Of a stretch of 23,402 bases of DNA, positions 1 to 7,592 are shown in pieces. The notes under the pieces were generated by a model, which made no database searches, was not told where the DNA came from, and saw only the letters and a list, made by a program, of their open reading frames with translations. This DNA comes from an uncultured Collinsella sp. (GTDB lineage: Bacteria > Actinomycetota > Coriobacteriia > Coriobacteriales > Coriobacteriaceae), in contig CABQAK010000036.1 of NCBI GenBank assembly GCA_902462065.1, positions 1 through 23,402 of the forward strand. The letters are read 5' to 3'. How positions within the stretch are numbered: the first letter of the stretch is position 1; each line of letters begins with the position of its first letter. A program made the translations under genes and the position numbers.

Positions 1-26
1 GGCCCGTGGGTTATACCCTAAGAGCA

Positions 27-49
27 AACCACCCTTTTTAAGGGTGGTT
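27..49 (+). terminator. Hairpin, possible terminator of a gene upstream of the window
   Basis: A perfect 10-bp stem (AACCACCCTT at 27-36, AAGGGTGGTT at 40-49) closes on a TTT loop. The sequence after it is only weakly T-rich, so termination is plausible but not certain. It probably ends a gene that lies left of the window, because the next gene has its own promoter-like sequence further on. Confidence 0.5.
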
Positions 50-98
50 CTGATTTGTCGATATGCTTATGTAGGGACGACCATAAACAACGAGCTTA

Positions 99-127
99 TT
101 GACGATAGTCAAAACTCGGACTAATGT
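99..127 (+). promoter_or_regulatory. Candidate promoter of the marR-ABC operon
   Basis: TTGACG at 99-104 is a good -35 match, and TAATGT at 122-127 follows with a 17-bp spacer. A second AT-rich candidate -10, TATAAA at 133-138, lies just downstream without a clear -35. Copies of a 16-bp repeat sit in the spacer and just past the -10, which fits repression by the adjacent MarR protein. Confidence 0.4.
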
Positions 128-159
128 AGAGATATAAATTGGTCAAAACTCGGACTATC
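104..159. promoter_or_regulatory. Repeated candidate operator for the MarR regulator
   Basis: The 16-mer GTCAAAACTCGGACTA occurs at 108-123 and again at 142-157, a start-to-start distance of 34 bp. Each copy has dyad character, because GTC and GAC flank a common AAAACTCG core. The first copy extends to TAGTC-N8-GACTA. The outer ends of the pair, GATAGTC at 104-110 and GACTATC at 153-159, are also exact reverse complements. The repeats overlap the promoter-like elements and end about 15 bp before the preferred marR start. MarR proteins commonly bind such dyads at their own promoters; binding here is inference. Confidence 0.5.
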
Positions 160-173
160 GAATGGTGGGAGAG

Positions 174-674
174 ATGAATAGTGCAGTTAGCCTGGTCGAT
201 TTCGACCGGATGCTCAACGGGCTTGACCGTGTCTATTCGGAGTTCGCGCGCGCCTGCGGTCTTTCGGACTGCGCCTACTGGATGCTCGTCGACACGAGTG
301 CGGCGGGCGGAAGCGTTGCCGTGAGTCGGCTGACGAGTGAATGGTTCTACAGCAAACAGACCATCAATTCGGCGATTAAGACGCTTAGGGCGCGAGGGCT
401 TGCGACGTTGGAGTTTGCCGAGGGCAGTCGTAAGAACAAGGTTGTGCGACTGACCGAAGAAGGCGTGCGGTTTGCCAAGCGCTACGCGTTGCCGGCGCAA
501 AAAGCCGAGCAACAGGCATTCGAGGCGCTCGAGCTGTGGGAGCAGCGCGAGATTATGCGCTTGGTCGGTAAGTTCTCCCATGTTCTTAACGAAGAGTGCG
601 AGGCATTTAAACGGCAAGTGGCCGCCGAGAACGAGGCTGACGATAAGGGCGAGGGGGACACATGCGACTCTTAA
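174..674 (+). CDS. MarR-family transcriptional regulator
   Basis: The protein of about 166 residues has the winged-helix DNA-binding fold of MarR regulators. Residues of roughly 40 to 110 contain a recognition-helix stretch (SKQTINSAIKTLRARGL), then a wing rich in Gly, Ser, Arg and Lys (EGSRKNKVVRLT). I chose ATG 174 because GGTGGGAG lies directly upstream, although the spacing is tight; ATG 162 in the same frame has no ribosome site and would add four residues. The gene overlaps the following ABC gene by 13 bp, so the three genes form an operon. MarR proteins of this layout usually repress their own operon and a linked exporter and are released by small ligands. The ligand cannot be read from the sequence. 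Confidence 0.88.
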   Translation: MNSAVSLVDFDRMLNGLDRVYSEFARACGLSDCAYWMLVDTSAAGGSVAVSRLTSEWFYSKQTINSAIKTLRARGLATLEFAEGSRKNKVVRLTEEGVRFAKRYALPAQKAEQQAFEALELWEQREIMRLVGKFSHVLNEECEAFKRQVAAENEADDKGEGDTCDS

Positions 675-2398
675 TGAGGTTTATGAGGCCGTACCGCGGT
701 CTGATTGCGGTGACGCTGTTTGCGGTGCTGATAGATAACGTCGGTACGCTGTTGGTTCCCACGATGCTGGCGAACATGGTCAACACCGGTATTACCACGG
801 GCGATGTCGACTATATTTTACGCAACGGCCTGTATATGCTTATCGCGACCGGCATGGCCAGCGGCGGCACGGTGTTGGGCTGCTATCTTTCGGCGCGCCT
901 GGCCGCCAACGTAGCCTGCGATATCCGCAATGCCGTGTACGACAAGTCGCTCGAACTCGCGGCCAGCGACTTTGAGCGCTTTGGCACGGGTTCGATGATC
1001 ACGCGCTCGCTCAACGACATCAACGTGATTCAGCAAGCGATCCTGCAGACGATTCAGTTGGTGCTGCCGGTGCCGTTCTTGGCCGTGGCAGGCATCATTT
1101 TTGCTTGGTTCATCGATCCCGCCATGGGCACGCTGCTGGGCGTGGTGGTTGCGATCGTGCTGGTGGCGGCGGTCTTTACGGTGGCTAACGCCGCGCCGAT
1201 TTTTATGCGCCTGCAGAGCTTTATCGACCGCATGAACGTGGTGCTGCGCGAGAACATCGTGGGCGTGCGCGTCATCCGCGCATTTAACAAGGAGCGCCAC
1301 GAGGAGCAGCGCCTGGACGAGGTGTTTAGCGATTACGCGGCCAACGCCATCAAGGTCAACCACCTGTTTGTGGGTCTCGACAGTTCCAGCTTCTTTTTGA
1401 TGAACATCGCCGAGGTGGCGGTGCTGTGGGTGGGCGGCAACCGCGTGGGCGTCCACGCCATGCAAATCGGTAGCATCTCGGCCGTGCTGGAGTACGCGAT
1501 CCTGATCCTGTTCTTTGTGATGATGGCGCAGATGGTGATTCTGACGCTCCCGCGCGCCGCCGCATGCCTGAACCGTGCACAGCAGGTGCTCGAAATCAAG
1601 CCGAGCATTGTAGACGGCAAGGCTACGCTGGGCGACGGGGCGCCTGAGTCCGCAGATGGGGCCGACGTGGTGGCTGTGTTCGACCACATGTCGTTCCGTT
1701 TTGACGATGCCGACGAGGACACCCTGTGCAACCTGAGTTTTACCTGCCGCCGCGGACAGACGACCGCGATCGTGGGCTCAACGGGCTCGGGCAAGTCAAC
1801 GGTGGCCAAGCTCTTGTTGCGTTTCCACGATGCCACGAAGGGCACCATTCGCCTGAACGGCGTCGATCTGCGCGACCTTTCGCAAGGTGAGATTCGCGGG
1901 CATATCGCTTACGTGCCGCAGAAGGCGTGGCTGTTCTCGGGTACGGTGGCGAGCAACCTGCGCTTTGGTAACGAGGGTGCGACCGAGGCTGACATGCTCC
2001 ATGCGCTGGAGGTTGCCCAGAGCACCTTTGTGCTCGACCAGCCCCAGGGGCTCGATACGCCGGTGGCCCAGGGCGGCACGAACTTCTCGGGTGGTCAGCG
2101 CCAGCGCCTGGCGATTGCCCGCGCACTCATGAAGCATGCCGATCTGTATATCTTCGACGACAGTTTTTCGGCTCTGGACTTTAAGACCGATGCGGCACTG
2201 CGCCATGCGCTGCAGGACGAGACGCGCGATGCCGCGGTGCTCATCATCGCCCAGCGCATCTCGACTATTTTGCATGCCGACCAGATCGTGGTGCTCAAGG
2301 ATGGCGAGGTCGTGGGCTTGGGCGCGCACGACGAGTTGATGGAAACCTGCGAGGTATACCGCGCCATCGCGGAATCACAGATGAAGGGAGGTGAGTAG
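662..2398 (+). CDS. ABC exporter half-transporter, subunit with degenerate ATP site
   Basis: This 578-residue protein has the usual exporter layout: a membrane domain of about 300 residues, then a nucleotide-binding domain. Walker A is GSTGSGKST at 372-380, the Q-loop is near YVPQKAW, and the signature is an intact FSGGQ at 475-479. The Walker B region reads YIFDD, with Asp500 where the catalytic Glu is expected, and the H-loop His is replaced by Gln531 (IIAQRIST). These are hallmarks of the non-catalytic half of heterodimeric exporters such as LmrCD, BmrCD and TM287/288. Its intact signature would complete the catalytic site of the partner encoded next. The gene overlaps marR and is followed after 1 bp by the partner. 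Drug or lipid efflux is likely, but the substrate is unknown. Confidence 0.92.
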   Translation: MRLLMRFMRPYRGLIAVTLFAVLIDNVGTLLVPTMLANMVNTGITTGDVDYILRNGLYMLIATGMASGGTVLGCYLSARLAANVACDIRNAVYDKSLELAASDFERFGTGSMITRSLNDINVIQQAILQTIQLVLPVPFLAVAGIIFAWFIDPAMGTLLGVVVAIVLVAAVFTVANAAPIFMRLQSFIDRMNVVLRENIVGVRVIRAFNKERHEEQRLDEVFSDYAANAIKVNHLFVGLDSSSFFLMNIAEVAVLWVGGNRVGVHAMQIGSISAVLEYAILILFFVMMAQMVILTLPRAAACLNRAQQVLEIKPSIVDGKATLGDGAPESADGADVVAVFDHMSFRFDDADEDTLCNLSFTCRRGQTTAIVGSTGSGKSTVAKLLLRFHDATKGTIRLNGVDLRDLSQGEIRGHIAYVPQKAWLFSGTVASNLRFGNEGATEADMLHALEVAQSTFVLDQPQGLDTPVAQGGTNFSGGQRQRLAIARALMKHADLYIFDDSFSALDFKTDAALRHALQDETRDAAVLIIAQRISTILHADQIVVLKDGEVVGLGAHDELMETCEVYRAIAESQMKGGE

Positions 2399-2399
2399 C

Positions 2400-4400
2400 A
2401 TGACCGAGGAGCTCAAAAAACAGGGCATCGTCGATGATGCCGCGGTTGAGGAGACAGTTGAGGAGACGGGCGCCATGCCCGGCCTGGACGAAGCCGCCAA
2501 GGCGGCGGAGCGCGAGGCTCGCCGCCAGGCGCTCTACGAGGAAAACGAGCGCGCCGAGGACGAGCGCGCCCGCGCCGAGGCGGAGCGCATGCGCGACGTT
2601 GACGACGAGGACGAGGACGAGACGCCCCGCGACACCTGGGCGACGGTGCGCCGCCTGTGGAGCGAGGCCGCCGGCGACCATTGGCGCTTTTATATCGTGT
2701 TCGCGAGCATCGTGTTCTATGTCATCTTTAACACCGCGGCGCCGGCTTACAGCGCCCGCGTGATCGATGAACTGTGGGGGCACATGAAGCTGGCGTTTGC
2801 CAACAACACTACCTTCAGCATTACCTGGGAGAACTGCGGCAGGACCATCTTCATCTACTTTATGATTTGGACCGCCGCCGCCTCGTTCTACGCACTCCAG
2901 AGCTTTTTGATGTCGAGCGTTGCCGAGCGCCTCAACCTGCGCCTACGCAACCGCATCGCGCAAAAGCTCAACCGTCTGCCGCTTGCCTACTTTGATGCGC
3001 ATCGTCCCGGCGAGGTCGTCAGCCGTGCGACCAACGACTTGGACAAGATGTCCGAGAGTATGCAGCGCGGATTGCTTCAGCTGCTTGTGTCGATCGGCAC
3101 CGTGGTGGGCGCCGTGAGCGTGATGTTCGTGTTTAGCGTGCCGCTCACGCTCGTCTTTTTGTTCTTTATGGCGCTGTCGCTGCTGATGACCAAAGTGGTC
3201 TCGCGTCGCACACATGACGTGACCGGCGAGCGCCAGGAGTGGGTGTCCAAGATTACGAGTGCGGTCGAGGAAGGCTATTCGGGCCGTTTGGTGATTCGCG
3301 CGTTTAACCGCGAGCGTCAGAGTTCTGCCGAAGTGCATGAGGCCTCGAGGGAGCTAGCGCGCGTGAGTACCAAGGCCGACTTTATGATCAATGCCGTCGG
3401 CCCTGCGGTGCGCTTTATCGGCCGTTTGGCGCAGATCGTGATCGCGCTGGTGGGCTGCAGCATGCTGGTTGCCGGTCACATGACCGTCGGCGTGTTCCAG
3501 GCATTCTTTCAGTTTATCTACGAGGCGTCCGAACCCATGACGCAGCTGTCGTTTACCTTTAACTCGCTGCAGAGCGCGCTGGCGAGTGCGGAGCGCGTGT
3601 TCGACCTGCTCGATGAGCCCGAGATGGAAGCCGGTCCGCTGCCGGACGAGGCCGCCAAGCTGCCGGGTCGCGTAGAGGGCCGCGTCTCCTTTGAGCACGT
3701 GCGCTTTGGTTATTCGCCCGACAAGCCGCTTATGCGCGACGTGTCGTTTACCGCCGAGCCGGGCCAAAAGATCGCGGTGGTGGGAACCACGGGCGCAGGC
3801 AAGACGACGCTCATCAACCTGCTCATGCGCTTCTACGAGATTGACGGCGGGCGTATTACGCTCGACGGCGTGGATACGAGCCGCATGGACCGCGGCGAGC
3901 TACGGCAGCAGTTTGGCATGGTGCTGCAGGACGCCTGGCTGTTCGATGGCACGATTGCCGAAAACATCGCCTACGGCTGCCCCGAGGCAACGCGCGACGA
4001 AATTGTGGCCGCCGCTCGTGCCGCGCAGGTCGACTTCTTTGTGCGCACTATGCCGCAGGGCTACGACACGCGCGTGGCCAACGATGCCGAGAGCATTAGC
4101 CAGGGCCAGCGTCAGCTGCTGACCATCGCACGCGTGCTGCTCAACAACCCGGCGATTCTCATCCTGGACGAGGCGACCTCAAGCGTGGACACGCGTACCG
4201 AGCTTGCCATCGGCCGTGCCATGGACGCGCTTATGCGCGGGCGCACGAGCTTTGTGATCGCGCATCGCCTGTCGACGATCGTGGACGCCGACCTGATCTT
4301 GGTCATGGATCACGGCAACATTATCGAGCAGGGCACGCATAAGGAGCTGCTGGCTGCCGAGGGTGCCTACGCCGACCTCTATCTGAGCCAGTTCGCATAA
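2400..4400 (+). CDS. ABC exporter half-transporter, catalytic subunit
   Basis: The 666-residue partner subunit starts with about 80 very acidic, charged residues (runs of Glu, Asp and Ala) before the membrane domain, a longer cytosolic N-tail than usual. The nucleotide-binding domain has Walker A GTTGAGKTT at 462-470, Walker B LILDE with catalytic Glu591, and H-loop His622 (VIAHRLST). Its signature loop is ISQGQ at 566-570 instead of LSGGQ. This mirrors the preceding gene, so one competent and one degenerate ATP site would form in the dimer. ATG 2400 is preferred over GTG 2391, because AGGGAGGTGA at 2385-2394 is correctly spaced for it. Translation is probably coupled to the upstream gene. 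Confidence 0.93.
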   Translation: MTEELKKQGIVDDAAVEETVEETGAMPGLDEAAKAAEREARRQALYEENERAEDERARAEAERMRDVDDEDEDETPRDTWATVRRLWSEAAGDHWRFYIVFASIVFYVIFNTAAPAYSARVIDELWGHMKLAFANNTTFSITWENCGRTIFIYFMIWTAAASFYALQSFLMSSVAERLNLRLRNRIAQKLNRLPLAYFDAHRPGEVVSRATNDLDKMSESMQRGLLQLLVSIGTVVGAVSVMFVFSVPLTLVFLFFMALSLLMTKVVSRRTHDVTGERQEWVSKITSAVEEGYSGRLVIRAFNRERQSSAEVHEASRELARVSTKADFMINAVGPAVRFIGRLAQIVIALVGCSMLVAGHMTVGVFQAFFQFIYEASEPMTQLSFTFNSLQSALASAERVFDLLDEPEMEAGPLPDEAAKLPGRVEGRVSFEHVRFGYSPDKPLMRDVSFTAEPGQKIAVVGTTGAGKTTLINLLMRFYEIDGGRITLDGVDTSRMDRGELRQQFGMVLQDAWLFDGTIAENIAYGCPEATRDEIVAAARAAQVDFFVRTMPQGYDTRVANDAESISQGQRQLLTIARVLLNNPAILILDEATSSVDTRTELAIGRAMDALMRGRTSFVIAHRLSTIVDADLILVMDHGNIIEQGTHKELLAAEGAYADLYLSQFA

Positions 4401-4429
4401 TGTGACAAAGGGACAGTCTCTTTGCCACA
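4401..4429. repeat. Short near-perfect palindrome, possible dispersed repeat
   Basis: TGTGACAAAGGGAC, a single A, then GTCTCTTTGCCACA form a 14-bp inverted repeat with one mismatch and one G-T pair. It begins immediately after the ABC stop codon. It has no T-run, so it is not a typical terminator. The compact form suggests a REP-like intergenic palindrome, but other genomic copies were not searched for. Confidence 0.55.
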
Positions 4430-4437
4430 TCACAAAT

Positions 4438-4473
4438 AAGGCGCGCCGGGGGTGAATCCTCTGGCGCGCCTTT
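4438..4473 (-). terminator. Hairpin terminator between convergent genes
   Basis: AAGGCGCGCC at 4438-4447 pairs perfectly with GGCGCGCCTT at 4463-4472 across a 15-nt loop. On the minus strand the stem is followed by TTATTTG, a reasonable U-tract for ending cysE. On the plus strand only TTT follows, so the effect on the ABC operon is probably weaker. Confidence 0.65.
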
Positions 4474-4508
4474 GCGTTGGCGTCAATGTTGTCGGTGGTC
4501 GTCCGCCT

Positions 4509-5213
4509 CTAGCGTTCGTCCACGAGCTTGGCGACGAGGGCTTTGAGCTCGGCCACCTCTCGCTCGAGTTCTTTGACGCGGCGGGCGTTCTCGGTGATGC
4601 CTTGGCGGTTGAGGGCACTCTGCTCGGCAGCGTCATCGGGCATGTACTCGCGATGCTGCTTGGCGTCGAAACTCTCCTCGAACACGCGGCAGCCGTTGCG
4701 CTTGATGATGCGTCCCGGCACGCCCACGACGGTGCAGTTGTCGGGCACGTCCTTAACGACGACCGAGTTGCCGCCGATCTTGACGTTGTTGCCGATGCGG
4801 ATGTTGCCGAGCACCTTGGCGCCCGTGCCCACGGTGACGTTGTTGCCGAGCGTTGGGTGGCGTTTGCCGGTCTCGTTGCCGGTGCCGCCGAGCGTGACGC
4901 CCTGGTAGAGCACGCAGTTGTCGCCCACAATGGTGGTCTCGCCGATGACGACGCCCATGGCATGGTCGATAAAGAAGTGCTTGCCGATCTGTGCGGCAGG
5001 GTGAATTTCGACGCCGGTAATATGGCGCGTGATTTGCGAGAGCACGCGGGCGAGCGAGCGATGTCCGTGCTCCCAGAGCCAGTGCTCGGGCACGTGGTTC
5101 CACTTGGCGTGCAGGCCGGGGTACGAAAGGAAAATGACCAGACCGTTTTGCGCGGCGGGATCCTGCGCTTGGACGGTCTTGATGTCCTCGCGAATGGTAT
5201 TGATAAAGCTCAC
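4509..5213 (-). CDS. cysE: Serine O-acetyltransferase
   Basis: The enzyme transfers acetyl from acetyl-CoA to L-serine, giving O-acetylserine for cysteine synthesis. The 234-residue protein has a short alpha-helical N-terminal region and a left-handed beta-helix of hexapeptide repeats (about 67-165) with the family motifs EIHPAAQIG, FIDHAMG, VTLGGTG and GVPGRI. His84 aligns with the catalytic His of E. coli CysE, while its Asp partner position is Glu69, a common variant. Residues 207-234 form a charged heptad-like helix, probably a coiled coil. I start at GTG 5213, because AAGGGAGG lies 7 nt upstream; an upstream extension to 5288 has no ribosome site. No cysK follows, so the second pathway step must lie elsewhere. 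Confidence 0.93.
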   Translation of the reverse strand: MSFINTIREDIKTVQAQDPAAQNGLVIFLSYPGLHAKWNHVPEHWLWEHGHRSLARVLSQITRHITGVEIHPAAQIGKHFFIDHAMGVVIGETTIVGDNCVLYQGVTLGGTGNETGKRHPTLGNNVTVGTGAKVLGNIRIGNNVKIGGNSVVVKDVPDNCTVVGVPGRIIKRNGCRVFEESFDAKQHREYMPDDAAEQSALNRQGITENARRVKELEREVAELKALVAKLVDER

Positions 5214-5254
5214 CGGCCGCCCTCCCTTAGCGCCGTGACAATGCGATTCAATAA

Positions 5255-5260
5255 AGTATA
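5255..5260 (-). promoter_or_regulatory. Candidate -10 box for cysE
   Basis: The minus strand reads TATACT, about 42 nt upstream of the GTG start. The -35 region at the expected spacing (CTTCCT) is poor. The leader is too short to hold a T-box or other long riboswitch. Confidence 0.35.
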
Positions 5261-5436
5261 GCGATTCGCTAGGGATTAGGAAGAACAATCTTGGCGGCTT
5301 TGCGCGACAGGTGTCAGTTATGCAAACTTGCTGGTAATGGGGTCATGCTTTTGTGGGGTGGCGCACGAGGGGGCGCCGCAACCGTATACTGGTCAACTTG
5401 GACGTATCCGCGCCCACAACTGAGAGGTTTTACTTC

Positions 5437-6075
5437 ATGGGTTTCATCAATTTTATCGCCGAGCTGCTTAAGGATCCGCGCACCGCGATCGCCAGCTGGA
5501 TCGCCGCCGGCCCGCTTATGGCCTACGGCTGCGTGTTCCTGATCATCTTTATCGAGACGGGCGTGGTGTTCTTCCCGTTCCTTCCTGGCGATTCACTGCT
5601 GTTTGCTTCGGGCTTCTTTGCCCACAACGGTGGCTTTAACATCGTGGCCCTGCTGGCCGTCGCATGGGCGGCTGCCATCTTGGGTGATCAGTGCAACTTT
5701 ATGATCGGTCACTTCTTTGGCAAAAAGATCATCGCTTCGGGCAAGGTCAAGGCCATGACGCCCGAGCGCATTAAAAAGTCCGAGGACTTCTTGGACAAGT
5801 GGGGTCACCTGGCCATCTTCCTGGGTCGCTTCTTCCCGTTTATCCGCACCTTTGTGCCCTTTATCGCTGGCATGGGCGGCATGCACTGGCGCAACTTTGT
5901 CGTCTTTAACGTGCTGGGCGGCATTACCTGGTCGACGGTCTTTACGCTGCTGGGCTACTTCTTTGGCGGCATTCCCTTTGTGCAGGAGCACTTTGAGCTG
6001 CTGATTATCGGCATCGTTGCCGTGTCGATCATCCCGACCGTGGTCGGTCTGGTTAAGGCCAAGCTGGGTAAATAG
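5437..6075 (+). CDS. DedA-family membrane protein (VTT/SNARE-associated domain)
   Basis: The 212-residue protein has several hydrophobic segments and the two conserved DedA regions. The first is an acidic loop with Glu40 and FLPGDSLL (Asp52). The second is GRFFPFIRTFVP with Arg131 and Arg137, followed by GMG. These residues match positions known to be essential in E. coli YqjA and YghB. DedA proteins act in membrane homeostasis, and some members translocate undecaprenyl phosphate or phospholipids; which applies here is open. ATG 5437 is chosen because GAGAGG lies 9 nt upstream; the longer frame from 5353 lacks a site. The gene is monocistronic, with a divergent cysE before it and a strong terminator after it. 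Confidence 0.9.
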   Translation: MGFINFIAELLKDPRTAIASWIAAGPLMAYGCVFLIIFIETGVVFFPFLPGDSLLFASGFFAHNGGFNIVALLAVAWAAAILGDQCNFMIGHFFGKKIIASGKVKAMTPERIKKSEDFLDKWGHLAIFLGRFFPFIRTFVPFIAGMGGMHWRNFVVFNVLGGITWSTVFTLLGYFFGGIPFVQEHFELLIIGIVAVSIIPTVVGLVKAKLGK

Positions 6076-6114
6076 AACGCCTAGCTCGAGCCAGCGCGCA
6101 GACCGTACAGTTGA

Positions 6115-6147
6115 GGCCCGTCACCGCTTACGGTGGCGGGCCTTTTT
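6115..6147 (+). terminator. Rho-independent terminator of the DedA gene
   Basis: A 12-bp stem (6115-6126 with 6131-6142, one G-T pair) with a CTTA loop is followed directly by TTTTT. It sits 40 bp after the DedA stop codon and is a textbook intrinsic terminator. Confidence 0.9.
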
Positions 6148-6190
6148 GCTTCGGTCAAATGAAAATACTTTACTTAGTTAAAGAAAAGCG

Positions 6191-6219
6191 TTTTATCAGA
6201 CGCGTACGGGGAGTACAAT
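6191..6219 (+). promoter_or_regulatory. Candidate ilvE promoter
   Basis: TACAAT at 6214-6219 is a good -10 box, with the weaker TTTTAT at 6191-6196 as -35 and 17 bp between them. It lies in the only AT-rich stretch between the DedA terminator and ilvE. It implies a leader of about 145 nt. Confidence 0.4.
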
Positions 6220-6226
6220 CTCGTGC

Positions 6227-6376
6227 ATGCGAATCGACGTACCATCGGCTTTGATGCTGTTCGCGTGTCCCGTCCGGCTCTACGCTCCGGGCGTGCGACG
6301 TTGCGACGCGGTCGGCCTCGGTCCTTGCGTGCGGGTTCGCGAGTTTGCAACTGTGTATGTAAGGAGCGACATATGA
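6227..6376 (+). CDS. Possible 49-codon upstream ORF in the ilvE leader
   Basis: An ORF beginning ATG CGA ATC GAC runs without a stop through the leader and ends at TGA 6374-6376, overlapping the ilvE start in an ATGA junction. Such an overlap permits translational coupling. The start has no convincing ribosome site. The peptide has several Val and Leu codons but no dense run of branched-chain codons, so a classical attenuation leader is not evident. I do not recognise the peptide, and it may be a chance reading frame. Confidence 0.22.
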   Translation: MRIDVPSALMLFACPVRLYAPGVRRCDAVGLGPCVRVREFATVYVRSDI

Positions 6377-7425
6377 CTGTCGAGAAAAAGGATATCGATT
6401 GGGGTAGCCTCGGCTTTGGCTACATGAAGACCGATTACAGCTACGAGGCTCATTGGAAGGATGGCGAGTGGGACGAGGGCGGCCTGACCACCGACCACAC
6501 CCTGCATGTCTCCGAGTGCGGCGGCATCTTCCATTACTGTCAGGAGGTCTTTGAGGGCCTGAAGGCCTACACCGCCGAGGACGGCAGCATCGTCTGCTTC
6601 CGTCCCGACATGAACGCCGAGCGCATGTACAACTCTGCGCAGCGCCTCGAGATGCCCCCGTTCCCCAAGGATAAGTTCGTTGAGGCCGTCAAGCAGGTCG
6701 TCTCTGCCAACGCCGCCTGGGTTCCGCCCTTCGGTTCTGGCGCGACCCTGTACGTGCGTCCGTTTATGATCGGCTCCGGTGACGTGATCGGCGTGGCTCC
6801 CGCTCCTGAGTACACGTTCCGTATTCTCGTGACCCCGGTCGGTCCGTACTTTAAGGGTGGCCTTAAGCCCGTCAAGCTGCGCGTTTCCGAGTATGACCGT
6901 GCCGCACCGCACGGCACCGGCAACATCAAGGCTGGCCTGAACTACGCCATGTCCCTCAAGCCCACGATGGAGGCCCATCGCGAGGGCTATGCCGAGAACC
7001 TGTATCTCGACTCCGAGTCCCGCACCTATGTCGAGGAGACCGGTGGCGCCAACGTCCTGTTCGTGAAAGAGGATGGCACGCTCGTCGTTCCGCAGTCGCA
7101 CACCGACTCCATCCTGCCCTCCATCACCCGTCGTTCGCTCGTTCAGGTCGCTCAGGACCTGGGTATGACCGTCGATCAGCGCCCCGTCGAGTGGGCCGAG
7201 GTCAAGGCCGGCACCTTTGTGGAGTGCGGCCTGTGCGGCACCGCTGCCGTCATCTCCCCGGTGGGCGAGATTGACAACAAGGTCTATGGCGCCGACGAGA
7301 CCGTGACCTTCCCGGCTGGCTACACCGAGATCGGTCCCGTGATGAAGAAGCTCCGCGAGACTCTGACCGGCATCCAGTCTGGTGCTGTCGAGGACAAGCA
7401 CAACTGGGTTTACACCGTCGCGTAA
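6373..7425 (+). CDS. ilvE: Branched-chain amino acid aminotransferase
   Basis: This PLP enzyme interconverts Leu, Ile and Val with their 2-oxo acids, using glutamate/2-oxoglutarate. The 350-residue protein has the size and motifs of the class IV type II branched-chain aminotransferases: VFEGLKAY, FRPDMNAERM, and GTGNIKAGLNYA, where Lys186 should bind PLP. It also has the segment TYVEETGGANVLFV and a C-terminal FVECGLCGTAAVISPV region. ATG 6373 is selected because AAGGAG lies 6 nt upstream; a longer frame reaching back to 6223 has no such site and would add unrelated residues. It stands alone between two strong terminators, separate from other ilv or leu genes. Confidence 0.94.
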   Translation: MTVEKKDIDWGSLGFGYMKTDYSYEAHWKDGEWDEGGLTTDHTLHVSECGGIFHYCQEVFEGLKAYTAEDGSIVCFRPDMNAERMYNSAQRLEMPPFPKDKFVEAVKQVVSANAAWVPPFGSGATLYVRPFMIGSGDVIGVAPAPEYTFRILVTPVGPYFKGGLKPVKLRVSEYDRAAPHGTGNIKAGLNYAMSLKPTMEAHREGYAENLYLDSESRTYVEETGGANVLFVKEDGTLVVPQSHTDSILPSITRRSLVQVAQDLGMTVDQRPVEWAEVKAGTFVECGLCGTAAVISPVGEIDNKVYGADETVTFPAGYTEIGPVMKKLRETLTGIQSGAVEDKHNWVYTVA

Positions 7426-7447
7426 GCTGTCTTAGCTGTCCGGCCCG

Positions 7448-7568
7448 AGCGCGGCCTTCCTTTCCGGCGCGACCTCGGACATGAAAGAACCTCCGCTGCG
7501 CACTTCGTGCGGCGGAGGTTCTTTCGTCCTGCGGAGTGCGCCGGAAAGGAAGGCCGCGCTTTTGTTTT
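7448..7568 (+). terminator. Very large nested hairpin after ilvE, with T-rich tail
   Basis: A perfect 23-bp outer stem (7448-7470 with 7538-7560) encloses a perfect 14-bp stem (7483-7496 with 7512-7525), which in turn encloses a 5-bp stem (7499-7503 with 7507-7511) with a TTC loop. Twelve-nt segments on each side separate the outer and inner stems. The tail reads TTTTGTTTT at 7560-7568. The position 22 bp after the ilvE stop suggests termination, but the structure is far larger than needed and may be a nested repeat insertion. Confidence 0.7.
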
Positions 7569-7592
7569 GGTTCGCGCCATGTGGGGGTGGCG

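Noticed and set aside
818..1687. Long minus-strand ORF opposite the first ABC gene.
   Set aside because: Its composition is rich in His, Gln and Arg with no motif, and the sense strand has all ABC motifs. It is a shadow frame.
6220..6372. Classical branched-chain attenuator or T-box in front of ilvE.
   Set aside because: There is no run of Leu/Ile/Val codons, no T-box core sequence and no terminator hairpin in the leader.
6280..7401. Long minus-strand ORF opposite ilvE.
   Set aside because: It is the mirror of a GC-rich coding frame. The sense strand is an unmistakable aminotransferase.
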